DNA of 64,000 bases from Palaemon carinicauda (taxonomy: Eukaryota; Arthropoda; Malacostraca; Decapoda; Palaemonidae), in NCBI RefSeq assembly GCF_036898095.1, contig NC_090738.1, positions 56,368,648-56,432,647 of the forward strand. The letters are read 5' to 3'. The position numbers and the translations under genes were made by a program. This document shows positions 10,152-21,415 of this stretch, in pieces; within the stretch, counting starts at the first letter, position 1, and each line of letters opens with the position of its first letter. Below the pieces are notes generated by a model that was given only the letters and a program-made list of their open reading frames with translations, made no database searches and was not told the DNA's origin.

Positions 10152-11987
10152 AGTGCTTCCGGTGGGAGGAAGACTCCGCCACTTTCAGGATCGTTGAACC
10201 TTCGATCCTTGGGCACACAGCATCATCAAGAAGGGACTAGGTTAGAGCTGGACGCAACCACTTCCAACCTTCAACCAATTCTTCTAGCCTTCAACCCCCA
10301 TCTTGGAAGAATATGTCCTAGAACTCTTAACAAGGTGATCAAGAGGGTAAAGTCCACCAGGTTCCAAGGAAGACTATTTTGTGTTCCCAAGAAGGACTCA
10401 GACAAGCTCAGGGTCATTCTCGACTTGTCCCCCCTCAACAAGCTCATTGCGAACAAAAAATTCAAGATGCTGACTCTTCAACAAATAAGAGCCCTACTGC
10501 CTCACAAGGCGTACACGGTCTCAATAGACCTGACGGACGCCTACTGGCACATCCCAATGAACCACCACGCTTCCTCCTACCTAGGATTACGGATCCAAAG
10601 AAGAAGCTACGCCTTCAGAACCATGCCCTTCGGGCTCAACGTGGCTCCGAGAATCTTCATCAAGCTAGCAGACACAATCGTCCACCAGCTACGCCTTCAG
10701 GGCATCCAAGTGATGGCCTACCTCGACGACTGGCTGGTCTGGTCGACATCGCCAGAAGAATGTTTGAGAGCTTGCTGCAAAGTGACCCAGTTCCTGGAAC
10801 ATCTGAGTTTCAAGATAAACACCAAAAAGTCTCGCCTCGCTCCAGCTCAGAAGTTCCAATGGTTAGGAATCCATTGGAATCTTCAGTCACACCGCCTTTC
10901 CATCCCACTGAAGAAAAGAAAAGAAATAGCCGGGTCTGTCAGAAGACTTCTCAAATCCAAACGGATCTCAAGACGACAGCAGATGCAAGTACTCGGTTCC
11001 CTACAGTTTGCTTCAGTGACAAACCCAGTGCTACGAGCACAGCTAAAGGATGCCTCAGGAGTCTGGAACTGAAACGCATCCATCGCTCGAAGAGATCTCA
11101 AGAGACCCCTACCGAACAGGCTTCGCTCCCTTCTAAGACCGTGGTCAGAAGCAAGGAACTTGAAAAGATCCATCCCTCTTCAACCTCCGCCTCCATCGAT
11201 CAACATCCACACGGACGCCTCTCTGGAGGGTTGGCGGGGTCACTCCCATCAACGACAGGTTCAAGGAACATGGTCTCCCCTATTCAAGACGTTTCACATC
11301 AACATCTTGGAGGCCATGGGGGTTCTTCTCACCCTGAAGAAATTATCCCCGCGTCCCTCGATACACATCCGTTTAACTCTGGACAGGTCGGTAGTAGTCA
11401 GATGTCTCAACCGTCAGAGCTCGAGATCGCCCCACATAAACCAGGTTCTATTACCCATCTTCCGCCTGGCGGACAGGAAGAAGTGGCACTTATTTGCAGT
11501 TCACCTACAAGGATTCCACAACGTGACGGCGAACGCTCTATCAAGGACAAGCCCCATAGAGTCGGAATGATCCCTAGACGAAAGATCATTCTCCTTCATC
11601 TCTCGTCAAGTCCCAGAACTACAGATCGACCTCTTCGCGACGAGCGACAACAAGCAACTTCCTCGATATGTGGCCCCTTACGAGGACCCAAAAGCGGAAG
11701 CGATGGACGCCATGTCCCTGGACTGGAACAAATCGTCCAAGATTTATCTGTTCCCTCCACCCAACCTTCTGCTGAAAGTCCTCTCCAAACTGAGAACCTT
11801 CAAAGGGACAGCAGCCCTAATGGCTCCCAAGTGGCCCTGGAGCAACTGGTTTCCCCTAGTCCTGGAGCTACAGCCCAAGCTGATCCCCCTGCCGGGCCCA
11901 GTTCTCTCCCAACAGGTGCAGAAGTCGACTGTCTTCGCTTCATCAAAGAAAGTCCAAGACCTTCATCTCATGATTTTCTCTCCCTAG
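10152..11987 (+). pseudogene. DIRS RT/RNase H/Dam-like polyprotein, copy 1 (broken)
   Basis: The reverse transcriptase carries motif A (SIDLTDAYWHIP), motif B (MPFGLNVAPR) and motif C (YLDDW). RNase H has the NIHTDASLEGW, LEAMGVLLTL and ANALSR motifs (the last Asp of the consensus ADALSR is Asn here). The methyltransferase-like end is DLFAT...FPPPNLL...APKWPWSNWFP. The frame is broken by a TGA in the N-terminal part (10195-10197), a 4-nt deletion near 10330, a stop near 11070 and others, leaving open pieces 10194-11072, 11160-11570 and 11670-11987. Confidence 0.75.
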
Positions 11988-12890
11988 CCGTGAAGAAAAG
12001 GTTTGGGATCTCAATGAAAAGTTTAGACTTCCTAGAGGAATACAAAATAAAGTCTACCAGAAGGCAATATGAATCATCCTGGAAGAAGTGGGTATCCTTC
12101 GTCAAGGCGAAAAACCCTACGGAAATCTCTATAGATTTCTGCATGTCCTTCTTTATTCCCCTTCATGGACAAGGCTTAGCAGCCAATACGATTTCCACCT
12201 GCAAATTGGCCTTGACTAGACCACTTCTGTACGCCTTCCAAATAGATTTATCCAACAAAATCTTCAATAAACTCCCGAAGGCGTGCGCTAGACTCCGTCC
12301 AGCACCTCCACCGAGACTCATCACCTGGTCCCTGGATAAGGTGCTCCATTTTGCCTCTAACCTGGACAACGAATCTTGCCCTCAGAAAAACTTGACTCAA
12401 AAAGTGATCTTCCTTTTTGCTCTCGCCTCAGGAGCCCGAGTCAGTGAAATAGTGGCATTATCAAGAGAAGAGGGCCAGATACAGTTCGCCGACACGGGGG
12501 AACTTACCCTCTTCCCCGACCCCACGTTTCTCACTAAAAATTAACTTCCCACCAAAAGATGGGGCCCTTGGAGAATCTGCCCCATGAAGGAAGATGTCTC
12601 TCTATGCCCAGTGGAGAGCCTTAAGATCTATCTTCAAAGAACTTCAGATTTTGGCGGAGGACAACTCTTTAAAGGAGAAACTTCGGGTAGTGACCTGTCA
12701 CTAAAACAACTAAGAGCGCAAATCACCTACTTTAATCGCAGAGCGGATCCTGACACTACACCCGCAGGTCATGATCCTAGGAAAGTCGCCTCTTCCCTGA
12801 GCTTTTTCCAAGGAATGGATTTTGAAAGCTTCCGATCCTTCACAGGCTTGAGGTCACGAAATAAAACGATTCGGGGTAGCAACAGGTAGT
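10379..12890 (+). pseudogene. DIRS YR, copy 1, with 2.2-kb open overlap; Tyr lost
   Basis: A frame open from 10379 to 12544 (721 codons) that runs antiphase through the whole RT/RNase H region and then into the recombinase domain. Only the part after about 11950 is recognisable recombinase. A GAA to TAA change at 12542 stops it; the same frame continues at 12584. Arg of SGARVSEI and HDPRK are present, but a deletion of about 45 bp near 12850 removes the Trp and nucleophilic Tyr region, so the enzyme is inactive. Confidence 0.75.
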
Positions 12891-13686
12891 GTGATGAAAC
12901 CGGCTGTTTAGTGCTGCGTAGAACAGTGAGTTTTTTCGGGACTTTAACTCAAACGGGTGCCTGTGTTGACCTAAATGCGATACATAGTGATTTCAAAGGA
13001 CACTTAGTATCACTAATAGACTGTTCTTCATCAAAGTGAAGTGACATAGATTCTTACACGTGTGCCACATGTTCTTGGACATGAAGTGTATAATGATTTT
13101 AAAGACTGGCGTTCCCCCAGGAACTTGTGCTTAAAGGCAAAATATTTCCCTTTCTTTTTCCACATCACCGTCTTACTGAAAATTTATGTCTATTAACCAA
13201 TATTATTATTGTAAATAATTTTCCATAATTCCATGCAATTTTCAAATAAAATAATCATTTTATTTACCATACGCGTCTTATTTCGCTCCTATCTTTCATA
13301 TGAAAATAAATTGCTGTTATTGTTTTATTTGCTCCTATTTCTATCGTTATTTATAATTAATATACCTACTGCCTAATATACACTCACCTAATGGTATAAA
13401 TTTGTTCCTACACAAATATTTAACCTTCCGATCTGTCTTCGAGACTGGCATGATCTCTTCATCCAGATGAGTCTATCTTTGCCAGGTTACTTCGATTTGT
13501 TCCTCTTGTCCATTAGGACTTCCCTGCCAGGGGGGCTGGAAGCCAGGTCATTGTAATGCCACTGGTAGTGACATTTAACGGAGATGTCACGGTCTCTTCG
13601 GTCACCAGACCACAGGAATATTAGTCGAAGTAAACGGCACTTGAAATGGGGAAAAAATCCACGATACATTAATTCTCTGGTACACT
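12891..13686 (+). other. 3' UTR of DIRS copy 1
   Basis: No gene. Homologous to the trailers of the other copies, including the CACATGTTCTTGGACATG near-palindrome (about 13065), an AT-rich middle, and the block around 13555-13620 preceding the ICR. Confidence 0.6.
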
Positions 13687-13780
13687 TCCATCAGGACGAC
13701 ATGGCTTGAGCCCAAAAAACGGATTTTGAGCGAAGCAAAAAATCTATTTTTGGGTGAGATGGCCATGTCGTCTTGATGGA
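13687..13780 (+). other. ICR of DIRS copy 1
   Basis: Arms TCCATCAGGACGACATGGC (13687-13705) and GGCCATGTCGTCTTGATGGA (13761-13780) flank GAGCCCAAAAAACGGATTTT, the complement of the joined tips. One mismatch in the right arm (C to T). Confidence 0.75.
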
Positions 13781-14258
13781 CCCGCCTGACTGTTCCAGTT
13801 CAGCCTGCCAGGCCCCTCCCTGCTATACTGTATCGCGGAGGCTGGTAGAAAGCTGGACTTCGGAATGAGGACGGACGTGACGTCACACAGTATGGCGGAC
13901 AACTATGGCCGCTGTTTGTTTACGTTGCGAGTATCGTAACAGTAACTAAGGAGGGTAACTTTGGAGCGGCTCCTCAGTTATCTCGCCACCTTTCCCCCTC
14001 GAAGCGTAAACTCTATGTGAGGTGCAGATAGCCATGTGGCGTGTTAATGCATGCGTCCCCTGTTGATATACGATATCCTAGAGGGAAACCTTTAGGGTAC
14101 TCGCGCCAGAAGTTAGAATTCTGTGAAACCTTTAGTTTAATTCTCTGGGAATATTTATGGTAGTCATATACCCAAAGGAAGCTACTGAAGGAATCTTCCA
14201 TCAGGACGACATGGCCATCTCACCCAAAAAATATATTTGTCGCTTCGCTCAAAATCCG
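13761..14258 (+). repeat. Right ITR of DIRS copy 1
   Basis: About 500 bp, inverted relative to the left ITRs of the complete copies and to the ITR at 3988-4450. It contains GGTGCAGATAGCCATGTGGC and ends GCTTCGCTCAAAATCCG. T-rich sequence follows, then the LTR at 14259. Confidence 0.8.
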
Positions 14259-14904
14259 TTTTATAGGACACCAACACTGTCATCAACACAAAGCCGACTG
14301 TCTTTACGGCAACTACCACTATCACAGCTTTGTGGTCGACAGATTAAACTGTGCGGCAATTTGCCACAACTGCCTCGCTGATTGGGTAGGTAATCATCAT
14401 CCTCATCATCATCATCATTATCATCATCAATCCAAATACACAAGACAGGTCATCAATGGTTAAGCAATCGAATAACGCAGTCTAAATACAATCCTTTATT
14501 ACAGGCCTGGTCAGCAACAATAAATCCAGTTTCAAAAAATAACTCTCCAAAGGAGTTCACAGCCTGCCAAAATAAAAAAGAAAAACACTTACGAACACTC
14601 CAAGCTAACTAAACTATCGCACTATAATCAAAGATAAATAATAAATTGTTCCTATCATTCACAATCACGACAAGCAAAGATAAACAAAATTGTACTTACT
14701 CAGAAAATAAATAATAACTTCCACGCTGGTAAAATCAATTAAATAAGGTATATCCAGCATTCACACACAACCACCTCTAGCAGCAGTCAAATCAAAAAAG
14801 CATTCGCTCCGAAACATTTACCATTCTCCTAACCTAGCTAAAAGTAAACAAACAAGCTCATTTATACCAACAGTCTTTCTCACAACAAACAATCAATACA
14901 CTAA

Positions 14905-14978
<74 letters not shown>

Positions 14979-15030
14979 GATTTGGCAAACAAAAAATAAA
15001 TGAAAATAAAACAAAAATTAATCCTCCACA
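14259..15030 (-). repeat. 5' LTR of the CCHC-gag LTR retrotransposon
   Basis: The longer partner (772 bp) of the LTR at 2006-2544, same orientation, starting TGTGGAGG on the minus strand. In transcription order this LTR is followed by the DIRS composite and then, at 3987, by the leader and gag. On its upstream side it abuts the gag of DIRS copy D at 15031. No target-site duplication with the flank at 2005 is visible, so one outer boundary has been rearranged. Confidence 0.65.
14908..14976. repeat. (CT)n microsatellite inside the LTR
   Basis: About 69 bp of CT repeats, at the same LTR position as 2425-2490. Confidence 0.95.
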
Positions 15031-16694
15031 ATGAGATTTCTTCTTAGGCGGAGGGCCCTCATCCTGAGATTTCCTCTTTCTTGACATGCCCCACTTGTTG
15101 AGAAGGTTCTGGTTCTCGGTGGCTGCTCTGTCAACTATCTCTTTCACGAGATCATTAGGGAAGAGGTGTTTCCCCTAAATGTTGGAGGAGATCAGTTTCC
15201 GGGGTTCGTGTTTGACGGTAGCATCCGTGAACACGAATTCCCTGCAGGCTCGCCGAGCCCTAATGAAGCTGTAAAAGTCTTTCGTCAGGGTAGCGAGATG
15301 GGTCTTAGCTAAGATCATATACATATCTGGGGTCCGAGTGTCCCCGGCCATTGTTTCCAATTGCACTTGGAGGGGAAGGGAGGAGGCCAGTCTCTCTTTA
15401 GTATCCAGCTCCCGACGCAGAAGGTATTCGGAGAGCTTAGGGAGGTTCTTGTTAAACTGACATCCTACCACGTCAGCCTCTAACTTTCCTACCGAGAAAG
15501 TTAACTGGATGTCTTTCCAGTTCTTGTTGTCAGGGGGTAGGGCGAGGGAGAGGGGCCTACATTCCTCCAATGTAGGGCAAGGTTTTCCTTCCTCCACCGC
15601 CTTCAACACTGCCAGCAAGGACTTTTTGGCAAAGGGGAAGACCATGGTGGCAGGAGCAAGAAAAGAAGGATGTTTCTTGCTAAGGGCCAGCACCTTGGAG
15701 TTGGTGTACCCCTTGCTCTTAAGATTTCCGGCCAAAAGAGATTGAGCCTTAGCGTGGTCAAAGACTATGACCTCCTTAGGCTCGGTTTCCTCCTTCGAAA
15801 CTGGCTCGGGCTTGAGATGGATGTAACAGTCCGGGTACGCCTCGAAACTAGGCCAAAACTCCACCTCTTCAAGGGGGACAGTGCCTAGTTTGTCGTTGAC
15901 GAAGAGTCGTCCACTAGTGATTGGCATGTGCTCGGCATGCCTCCAGAGTTGGTTACTGAACAAGGGGGAAGATCCTTGATGTTGATCTTCCTGACCGACT
16001 GTTTCGACAGACGGAGAATCTCCCTCTTGAGGTCTTCTTGTCCTCTTCGATACCTCTCGTCCATGAGGGACACCAGGGCCTGGATACTGTCCTGGTTCTC
16101 CAGAACCGACGGAGTAGGGGTAGGCGTCAACGAAGTAGAGGGGACGGGTTCCGTTACAGCAACGGAAGTGACAGAGGGAGTGCGGGCGACCTCGCCCTCG
16201 GAGTCCGGAACCTTCACCTGCTCCTCCTCTTCTTGACCCTCGGCCATCAGGGTCCTTTCGGTGATGTCTGATACCTCCGACATCTGTTCCACCTCGTCAA
16301 GATGGAAGTCTTGCAGTGCGTCTGAAACGTCAGGTTACACCATCAGCTGGACGCAGGGGATCTCGGCCTTTGGGATGACAGCATCCGAAGATGCCTTTGG
16401 AAAGAGCAAAGCTCTCATCTTCTCAATCGGGAGATAGGGCCCCGTGGCATTCTTCTGGAAACCACGCACCCATTTGCGCAGTTTCTCTCGGGCAACATCC
16501 CTGGCCTCCGCAGAGGGAGGGTCTTCGAACGCTTCATGGAGCAGGTCCTTGCAGACAGTGCAGACCTGCACGTCCTAATACTGAAGAGTCCTCTTGGTAA
16601 TAGAACAGCTGGCATGGGTTCGGCACGCCAGGTGGCCATATAAGTCCGGACGCCAAAAGTTGCAGAAGGCGCTCTCACACCAGACATACTCCTC
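15031..16694 (-). pseudogene. DIRS gag, copy D (3'-truncated and broken)
   Basis: Minus-strand gag of subfamily II, starting after the acceptor at 16695-16697. Recognisable parts are the CxxC (CTVCKDLLHEAFEDPPSAEA), ARE KLRKWVRGFQKNATGPYL, the acidic linker, and the middle domain (AEHMPITSGRLFVND; HPSFLAPATMVFPF). Stops occur near 16572, 16335 and 15178, and a frameshift near 15950. The frame is cut after the basic RKRKSQDEG motif, where the LTR begins, so the RGG tail and everything downstream (RT, YR, right end) are missing. Confidence 0.75.
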
Positions 16695-18765
16695 CTGTAA
16701 AAGAAAGGGGAATGAGTCTGTGGAAGTTATATACAATGATTTAAAGTAAAGACTTAAAGTAACCTTAAAATAGCATTAAAGTTATTTTACCTTAATATAA
16801 GATTCCTTTTCATGTGTAAGCTTAGGATAGTAAGCTGGAAAATAAGCAGAAAAGACACATACATGTGCATCCCGCCCAGCCAATTGCCATGACCCCACAC
16901 CAAGACTAATTCTTGGGGCTCTGAAAGAGCCTAAGAGATGGAAGAGATATCCACAATGGATAAATCACAGCTTAGGCTTCCTCTGGAGAATTAGTCATGG
17001 TGAGAAGGGGGGGGGGGGTAACTGAGTTCATTCAGTTTAGGATAAGAAAAAGGTGGGGGTGAAGTAACCCCTCCCTAATCAGGTGGGTCCCGGCAAGGGA
17101 CTGCGCATGGATGCACAGAGTACGCTGGAAATATTTTGCTGCATAACTATACATCATAGATTTTCGTCAAGGGTAAGCACTGTACCATAGACATACCGGC
17201 TATCATATATAGCTATACGATAGTCGCTGCCGGCACCAGGCCGGCAGGAGAGGGTGACAGTCCACTGAAATAATATGATTAGGTGGTGCCGGCAGCGTGG
17301 CGGCATGCCCGAAGCGCACCGGGCGCAGGCTAATCTCCATCGAGGGTGTGAACCCCCTCCCTGTCATCAGTCTATGTGGCAGAGAGAATAGGAGCTTCAA
17401 GGTGATGGCAGATTGCCGGCATCCGGCGGCCCCCGGCAGTCGGCAAGCAACCAGCGAAGGTATTCCAGCACTGGCGTCAATCATTGGGACAGAGTTGATA
17501 CTAGGGTACCCTGACAGCTGTTGTCGGCAGGGTAGCGGCAGTGGACCGGCACTGATAGGTAGAGGGAAAGGGTAGGGGAAGAGAGAGGGAAGGGTAATTC
17601 GTTACCCGGACCTCGTCTTCCTCCGGAAGGAGTCTTCAAATGAAAGAGAAGGGGGCAAACTTTCATCCAGCCGCAACAGAGCCGGCCGTCGGCAGGAATT
17701 GCAGGTGGCGGCCCAAGGGAGGACCAGAGGACACTCTAAGATAGGAAGGTCCCACCCCAGCAGACCGACCACCTAGGCTATCCCATAGTTCGACTATATG
17801 CGGGAAGCGAAACAGCTCGGACTCACCCACGAAGGGACCAAGCCGAACCCACAACCGGCACACGGTGGAGTTGTAGGACGGCGGATAGGGGTGTGATGGC
17901 TAGGCCAACACAAGAGGACAGAGGGGGGAGGGGCGAGGGTCCTGAGGGGGAGCGTGGGGGAAAGCGTAGCCTTCACTAACGCCCCAGGGGGGAGGGGGTT
18001 CTGTTTTGGAACCCCCCTATCCCAGGTGTAGGAGACTTCATTCTCCAGCCTAGGGTAGGTTAGTTCAGAGAAGGTACAGCACTATTGTACTGTCCTAAAC
18101 TATAAAGAAACAGAATCCCCTGGCCAGCCTAACCTAGGCTAGGGAAGCGAGTCCCGAACCAGGGAAGGCAGGTGTAGGACAGGTCGCTAGGCCACAGGGA
18201 GGAAAGGGTCGAAACCCTACCAAGTGAGGACTAGGGGGAAAGGCAGAGCCCTTCCACCTTCGCCAACCAGCAAGACCCCAAAAGGAGAGTTCATTCGCCT
18301 AGAGGGGGAGCTGGGGGCGAGCGACAGTTACTCTGAGGTTCTGTCCCAAACTCAAAACTCATGTACTATGGCTAGGAGTAGGGAAAGAAAACCCTAGCCT
18401 AACCTTACTCGAATACGATTCGAGGTAAGGAAGGCTAGGATGTAGCCTAGGCTACATCAGAAGGAGGAGATACCTTATGTAAGGTAACTGGGGAGGATGG
18501 GAAGTATACACGGCCCTACGTTAGGTGAGGGGCAAGGGAGTCGACTACCAAGATCACCGAAACCCTTAGTATACTTCCTCGAAGGCGAAAACATAAGTGC
18601 AATCACTGAATCTTATATGTATAAATGCCTAAAATCTCCATTTCATAAATTAAAACTAGGAACACTTATTATATCACGCATGAGAGTAAACAAAAACCAC
18701 CCAGGCTATCAAGTCTAGGGGGTAGGCTAGAACCCTAGCCTACGATTGGCTACCTATGCTCGCCG
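16695..18765 (-). other. Leader of DIRS copy D
   Basis: No supported gene. Contains the putative intron next to gag (acceptor at 16695-16697, donor in ACACATAC near 16855-16862), a GCCGGC-rich block at 17215-17545, and the outer leader with GGTACAGCACTATTGTACTG (about 18065). It ends at 18765, before any left ITR, where the right tip of copy A begins. It is the most diverged leader in the window. Confidence 0.65.
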
Positions 18766-19257
18766 AAAAAACGGGTTTTGAGCGAAGCAAAAAATCTATT
18801 TTTGGGTGAGATAGCCATGTCGTCCTGATGGAAGGTTCCTTCAGTAGCTTCCTAGGGTATATTTAACTACAGTGGATATTCCCAGAGAATTAAACTAAAG
18901 GTTATCACAGAATTCTAACTTCTGGTGCGAGTACCCTAAAGGTTCCCCTCTAGGATATCGTATATCAACAGGGGACGCATGTATGAACACACCACATAGT
19001 TATCTGCACCCCATATAGAGTTAACACTTCGATATGGAAAGGTGGCTGAGTAACTGAGGAGCCGTTCCAAAGTTACTCTCATCCGTGGCTACTTTTGGTA
19101 CTTGAGGCGTAAACAAACGGACGCCATTGCTAAATGACGTCACGTCCGTCCTCATCCTGAGCTCAGCTCCTACCAATCTCTGTGATACAGTAGGTCAGGG
19201 AGGGGCCTGAAAGGCTGAACTAGAATAGACGGGAGGGTCCATCAGGACGACATGGCT
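18766..19257 (-). repeat. Right ITR of DIRS copy A
   Basis: About 490 bp. It carries the ITR core (CACATAGTTATCTGCACCCC) and the GACGTCACGTCCGTCCTCAT segment, and is inverted relative to the left ITR ending at 27676. Confidence 0.8.
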
Positions 19258-19331
19258 ATCTCACCCAAAAATAGATTTTTCGCTTCGCTCAAAATCCGTT
19301 TTTTGGGCTCAAGCCATGTCGGCCTGATGGA
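19238..19331 (-). other. ICR of DIRS copy A
   Basis: Arms TCCATCAGGACGACATGGC and AGCCATGTCGGCCTGATGGA around the joined tips CTCAAAATCCGTTTTTTGGG. One mismatch in the second arm. Confidence 0.75.
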
Positions 19332-20188
19332 AGTGTACCAGAGAATTAATGTATCGTGGATTTTTTCCCCTTTAATCCAAGTGCCAAGGGCTTCGAATAG
19401 TATTATAGTACGTGTCCTTACCAGAGAATCAATGATGAACTAGTTTCCTGCCCCCCTGGCAGGGAAGTCCTGGTGGACAATAGGAACACCTCGAAGCGAT
19501 CATTGAAGAACTACTCACCCGGCGGAGAGATCATGCTGGTCTCGGAGAAAAGACAAAGGTTAATATACGAGTAGGAATATTATCAAGCATAAGTAAGTAT
19601 ATAACATAATTACTAATTACCTGGTGGAGAGATCATGCTGGTCTCGGAGACAGGACAAAGGTTAATATTCGAGTAGGAATATTATCAAGGCATAAGTGAG
19701 CATATAACATAATTACTTATATTATTCTTAGATCAAACATTAAAGAGGTAAATGAAACTATAACAATCGTATATTTCTTAATAAGGAATAGGAGCAAAAG
19801 GAGACGCACATGGTAATAAAATAGACATTTTATTTTTAAGATTGCAGATCATTATGGAAGTAATTACAATAATGATTATAGAATTTATTTACAGTAATAA
19901 TGAATAATATACATAGAAATGGAAGACGGTGATCTTGAGTCTGAGAAGAAAAGTTTGCTTTTTAAAAACACAAGTTCCCAGAGGAACGCCAGTCTTTTAA
20001 AGTCCAAAAGAAAACACTCCATGCCCTAGGGCATGTGGCACGCATGTAAATTTCTATGACATTTCACCTTGGTGAAGAACAGTCTATTAGAAACACTAAG
20101 TGTCCATTAAATCACTATGTATCACGATAGGGTCAACACAGGCACCCATAAAGTTAGAGTCCCAAGTAACTCACTGTTCTATGCAGAT
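19332..20188 (-). other. 3' UTR of DIRS copy A
   Basis: No gene. Holds a local direct duplication (GAGATCATGCTGGTCTCGGA at about 19527 and 19628) and a perfect 16-bp palindrome CATGCCCTAGGGCATG at 20020-20035, at whose equivalent position copy 3 is broken (48628). Confidence 0.6.
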
Positions 20189-21415
20189 TTAAGCAGCAGG
20201 TTTCATAACACTATCTGCAGCTACCACGAAATGTTTCACTCCGTGCACTTGTTTTGCGTAGTGCTTGAAGAAAACGCGCGACGATTTCCAGCCTGTGAAG
20301 CTCTTGAGGCTCTCGAAATCCATACTCTGGAAGAAATTCAGAGAAGAAGCGACTTTCCTAGGATCGTGACCTGCGGGTGTACTATCAGGATCCACTCTGC
20401 GAGTGAAGTAGGTGATTTTCGCTCTTAGCTGTTTCAGTGATAGGTCGCTACCTGATGTTTCTCCTTTGAAGAGTTGTCCTCCACCAAAGTCTGAAGTTCT
20501 TTGAAGATAGACCTTAAGACTCTCCACTGGGCATAGAGAGACATCTTCCTTCAGGGGGCAGATTCTCCAAGGGCCCCATCTCTTGGTGGGTAGTTCATTC
20601 TTGGCGAGAAACGTCGGATCGGGGAAGAGGGTAAGATCTCCTGTCTCGGCGAACAGGATATGACCCTCTTCTCTTGATAATGCCACTATTTCACTGACTT
20701 GGGCTCCCGAGGCGAGAGCAAAAAGGAAGATAACTTTTTGAGTCAGGTCTTTTAGAGGGCACGAATCGTTGTTCAGGCTAGAAGCAAAATGGAGCACCTT
20801 GTCCAGGGACCAAGAGATAGGTTTTGGTGGAGATGCTGGGTGTAGTCTAGCGCATGTCTTTGGCAGTTTATTGAAGATATCACTGGACAAATCAATCTGG
20901 AATGCGTATAGGAGTGGTCTAGTCAAGGCCGATTTACAAGTGGAAATCGTGTTGGCCGCTAAGCCTTGTCCATGAAGGTGAATGAAGAAGGACATGCAAA
21001 AATCAATGGTGATTTCCGTAGGATTTTTTGCCTTGACGAAGGAAACCCACTTTTTCCAGGAAGATTTGTACTGCCTTCTGGTAGACTCTGTCTTGTATTC
21101 CTCGAGGAAGTCTAAGCTTTTCTTTGAGATCCCAAACCTTTTGTTTGCGGCTAAGGAGAGAAAATCATGAGATGAAGGTCCCTGACTTTCAGTGATGAAG
21201 CGAAGACAGTCGACTTCTGTACTTGTTGAGAGAGGACTGGGCCTGGCAGGGGGATCAGCGTGGGCTGCAGCTCCAGGACCAGGGGATACCAATTGCTCCG
21301 GGGCCACTTGGGAGCCACTAGGGCCGCTGTCCCTTTGAAGGTTCTCAGTTTGGATAGGACTTTCAGCAGAAGGTTGGGAGGAGGGAACAGGTAGATCTTG
21401 GACCATCTGTTCCAA
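20189..21415 (-). CDS. DIRS tyrosine recombinase, copy A (open frame, catalytic Arg replaced)
   Basis: A 408-codon open frame covering the whole recombinase domain. It has HxxR (His350/Arg353 in GHDPRK), Trp in TGWKSSRVFF and nucleophile Tyr386 (KHYAKQV). The first catalytic Arg of the family motif SGARVSEI is Gln239 (SGAQVSEI), a single G-to-A change on the coding strand, which should inactivate strand cleavage. The frame extends upstream antiphase to RT (21482-22948, 488 codons) with only a TAA at 21479-21481 between. Partner proteins are the RT polyprotein (overlapping) and gag upstream. Confidence 0.8.
   Translation of the reverse strand: MEQMVQDLPVPSSQPSAESPIQTENLQRDSGPSGSQVAPEQLVSPGPGAAAHADPPARPSPLSTSTEVDCLRFITESQGPSSHDFLSLAANKRFGISKKSLDFLEEYKTESTRRQYKSSWKKWVSFVKAKNPTEITIDFCMSFFIHLHGQGLAANTISTCKSALTRPLLYAFQIDLSSDIFNKLPKTCARLHPASPPKPISWSLDKVLHFASSLNNDSCPLKDLTQKVIFLFALASGAQVSEIVALSREEGHILFAETGDLTLFPDPTFLAKNELPTKRWGPWRICPLKEDVSLCPVESLKVYLQRTSDFGGGQLFKGETSGSDLSLKQLRAKITYFTRRVDPDSTPAGHDPRKVASSLNFFQSMDFESLKSFTGWKSSRVFFKHYAKQVHGVKHFVVAADSVMKPAA

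Larger units (their letters stand above)
3988..14258. mobile_element. Composite DIRS element with a right end on both sides
   Basis: A 10.3-kb insertion that separates the two LTRs of the host LTR retrotransposon. Reading left to right it holds an inverted right ITR (3988-4450), an ICR, a minus-strand 3' half with the recombinase (to about 6738), then a plus-strand leader, gag, RT/RH, recombinase, ICR and right ITR (to 14258). The left ITR and first part of the leader are absent and replaced by an inverted copy of the 3' half. Both end ITRs share a private variant (GACTACCATAA in place of the ACTACAGTGGA form of other copies), so both ends probably come from one element. Outer tips are CGGATTTTGAGC and GCTCAAAATCCG, flanked by A and T runs. 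Confidence 0.75.
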
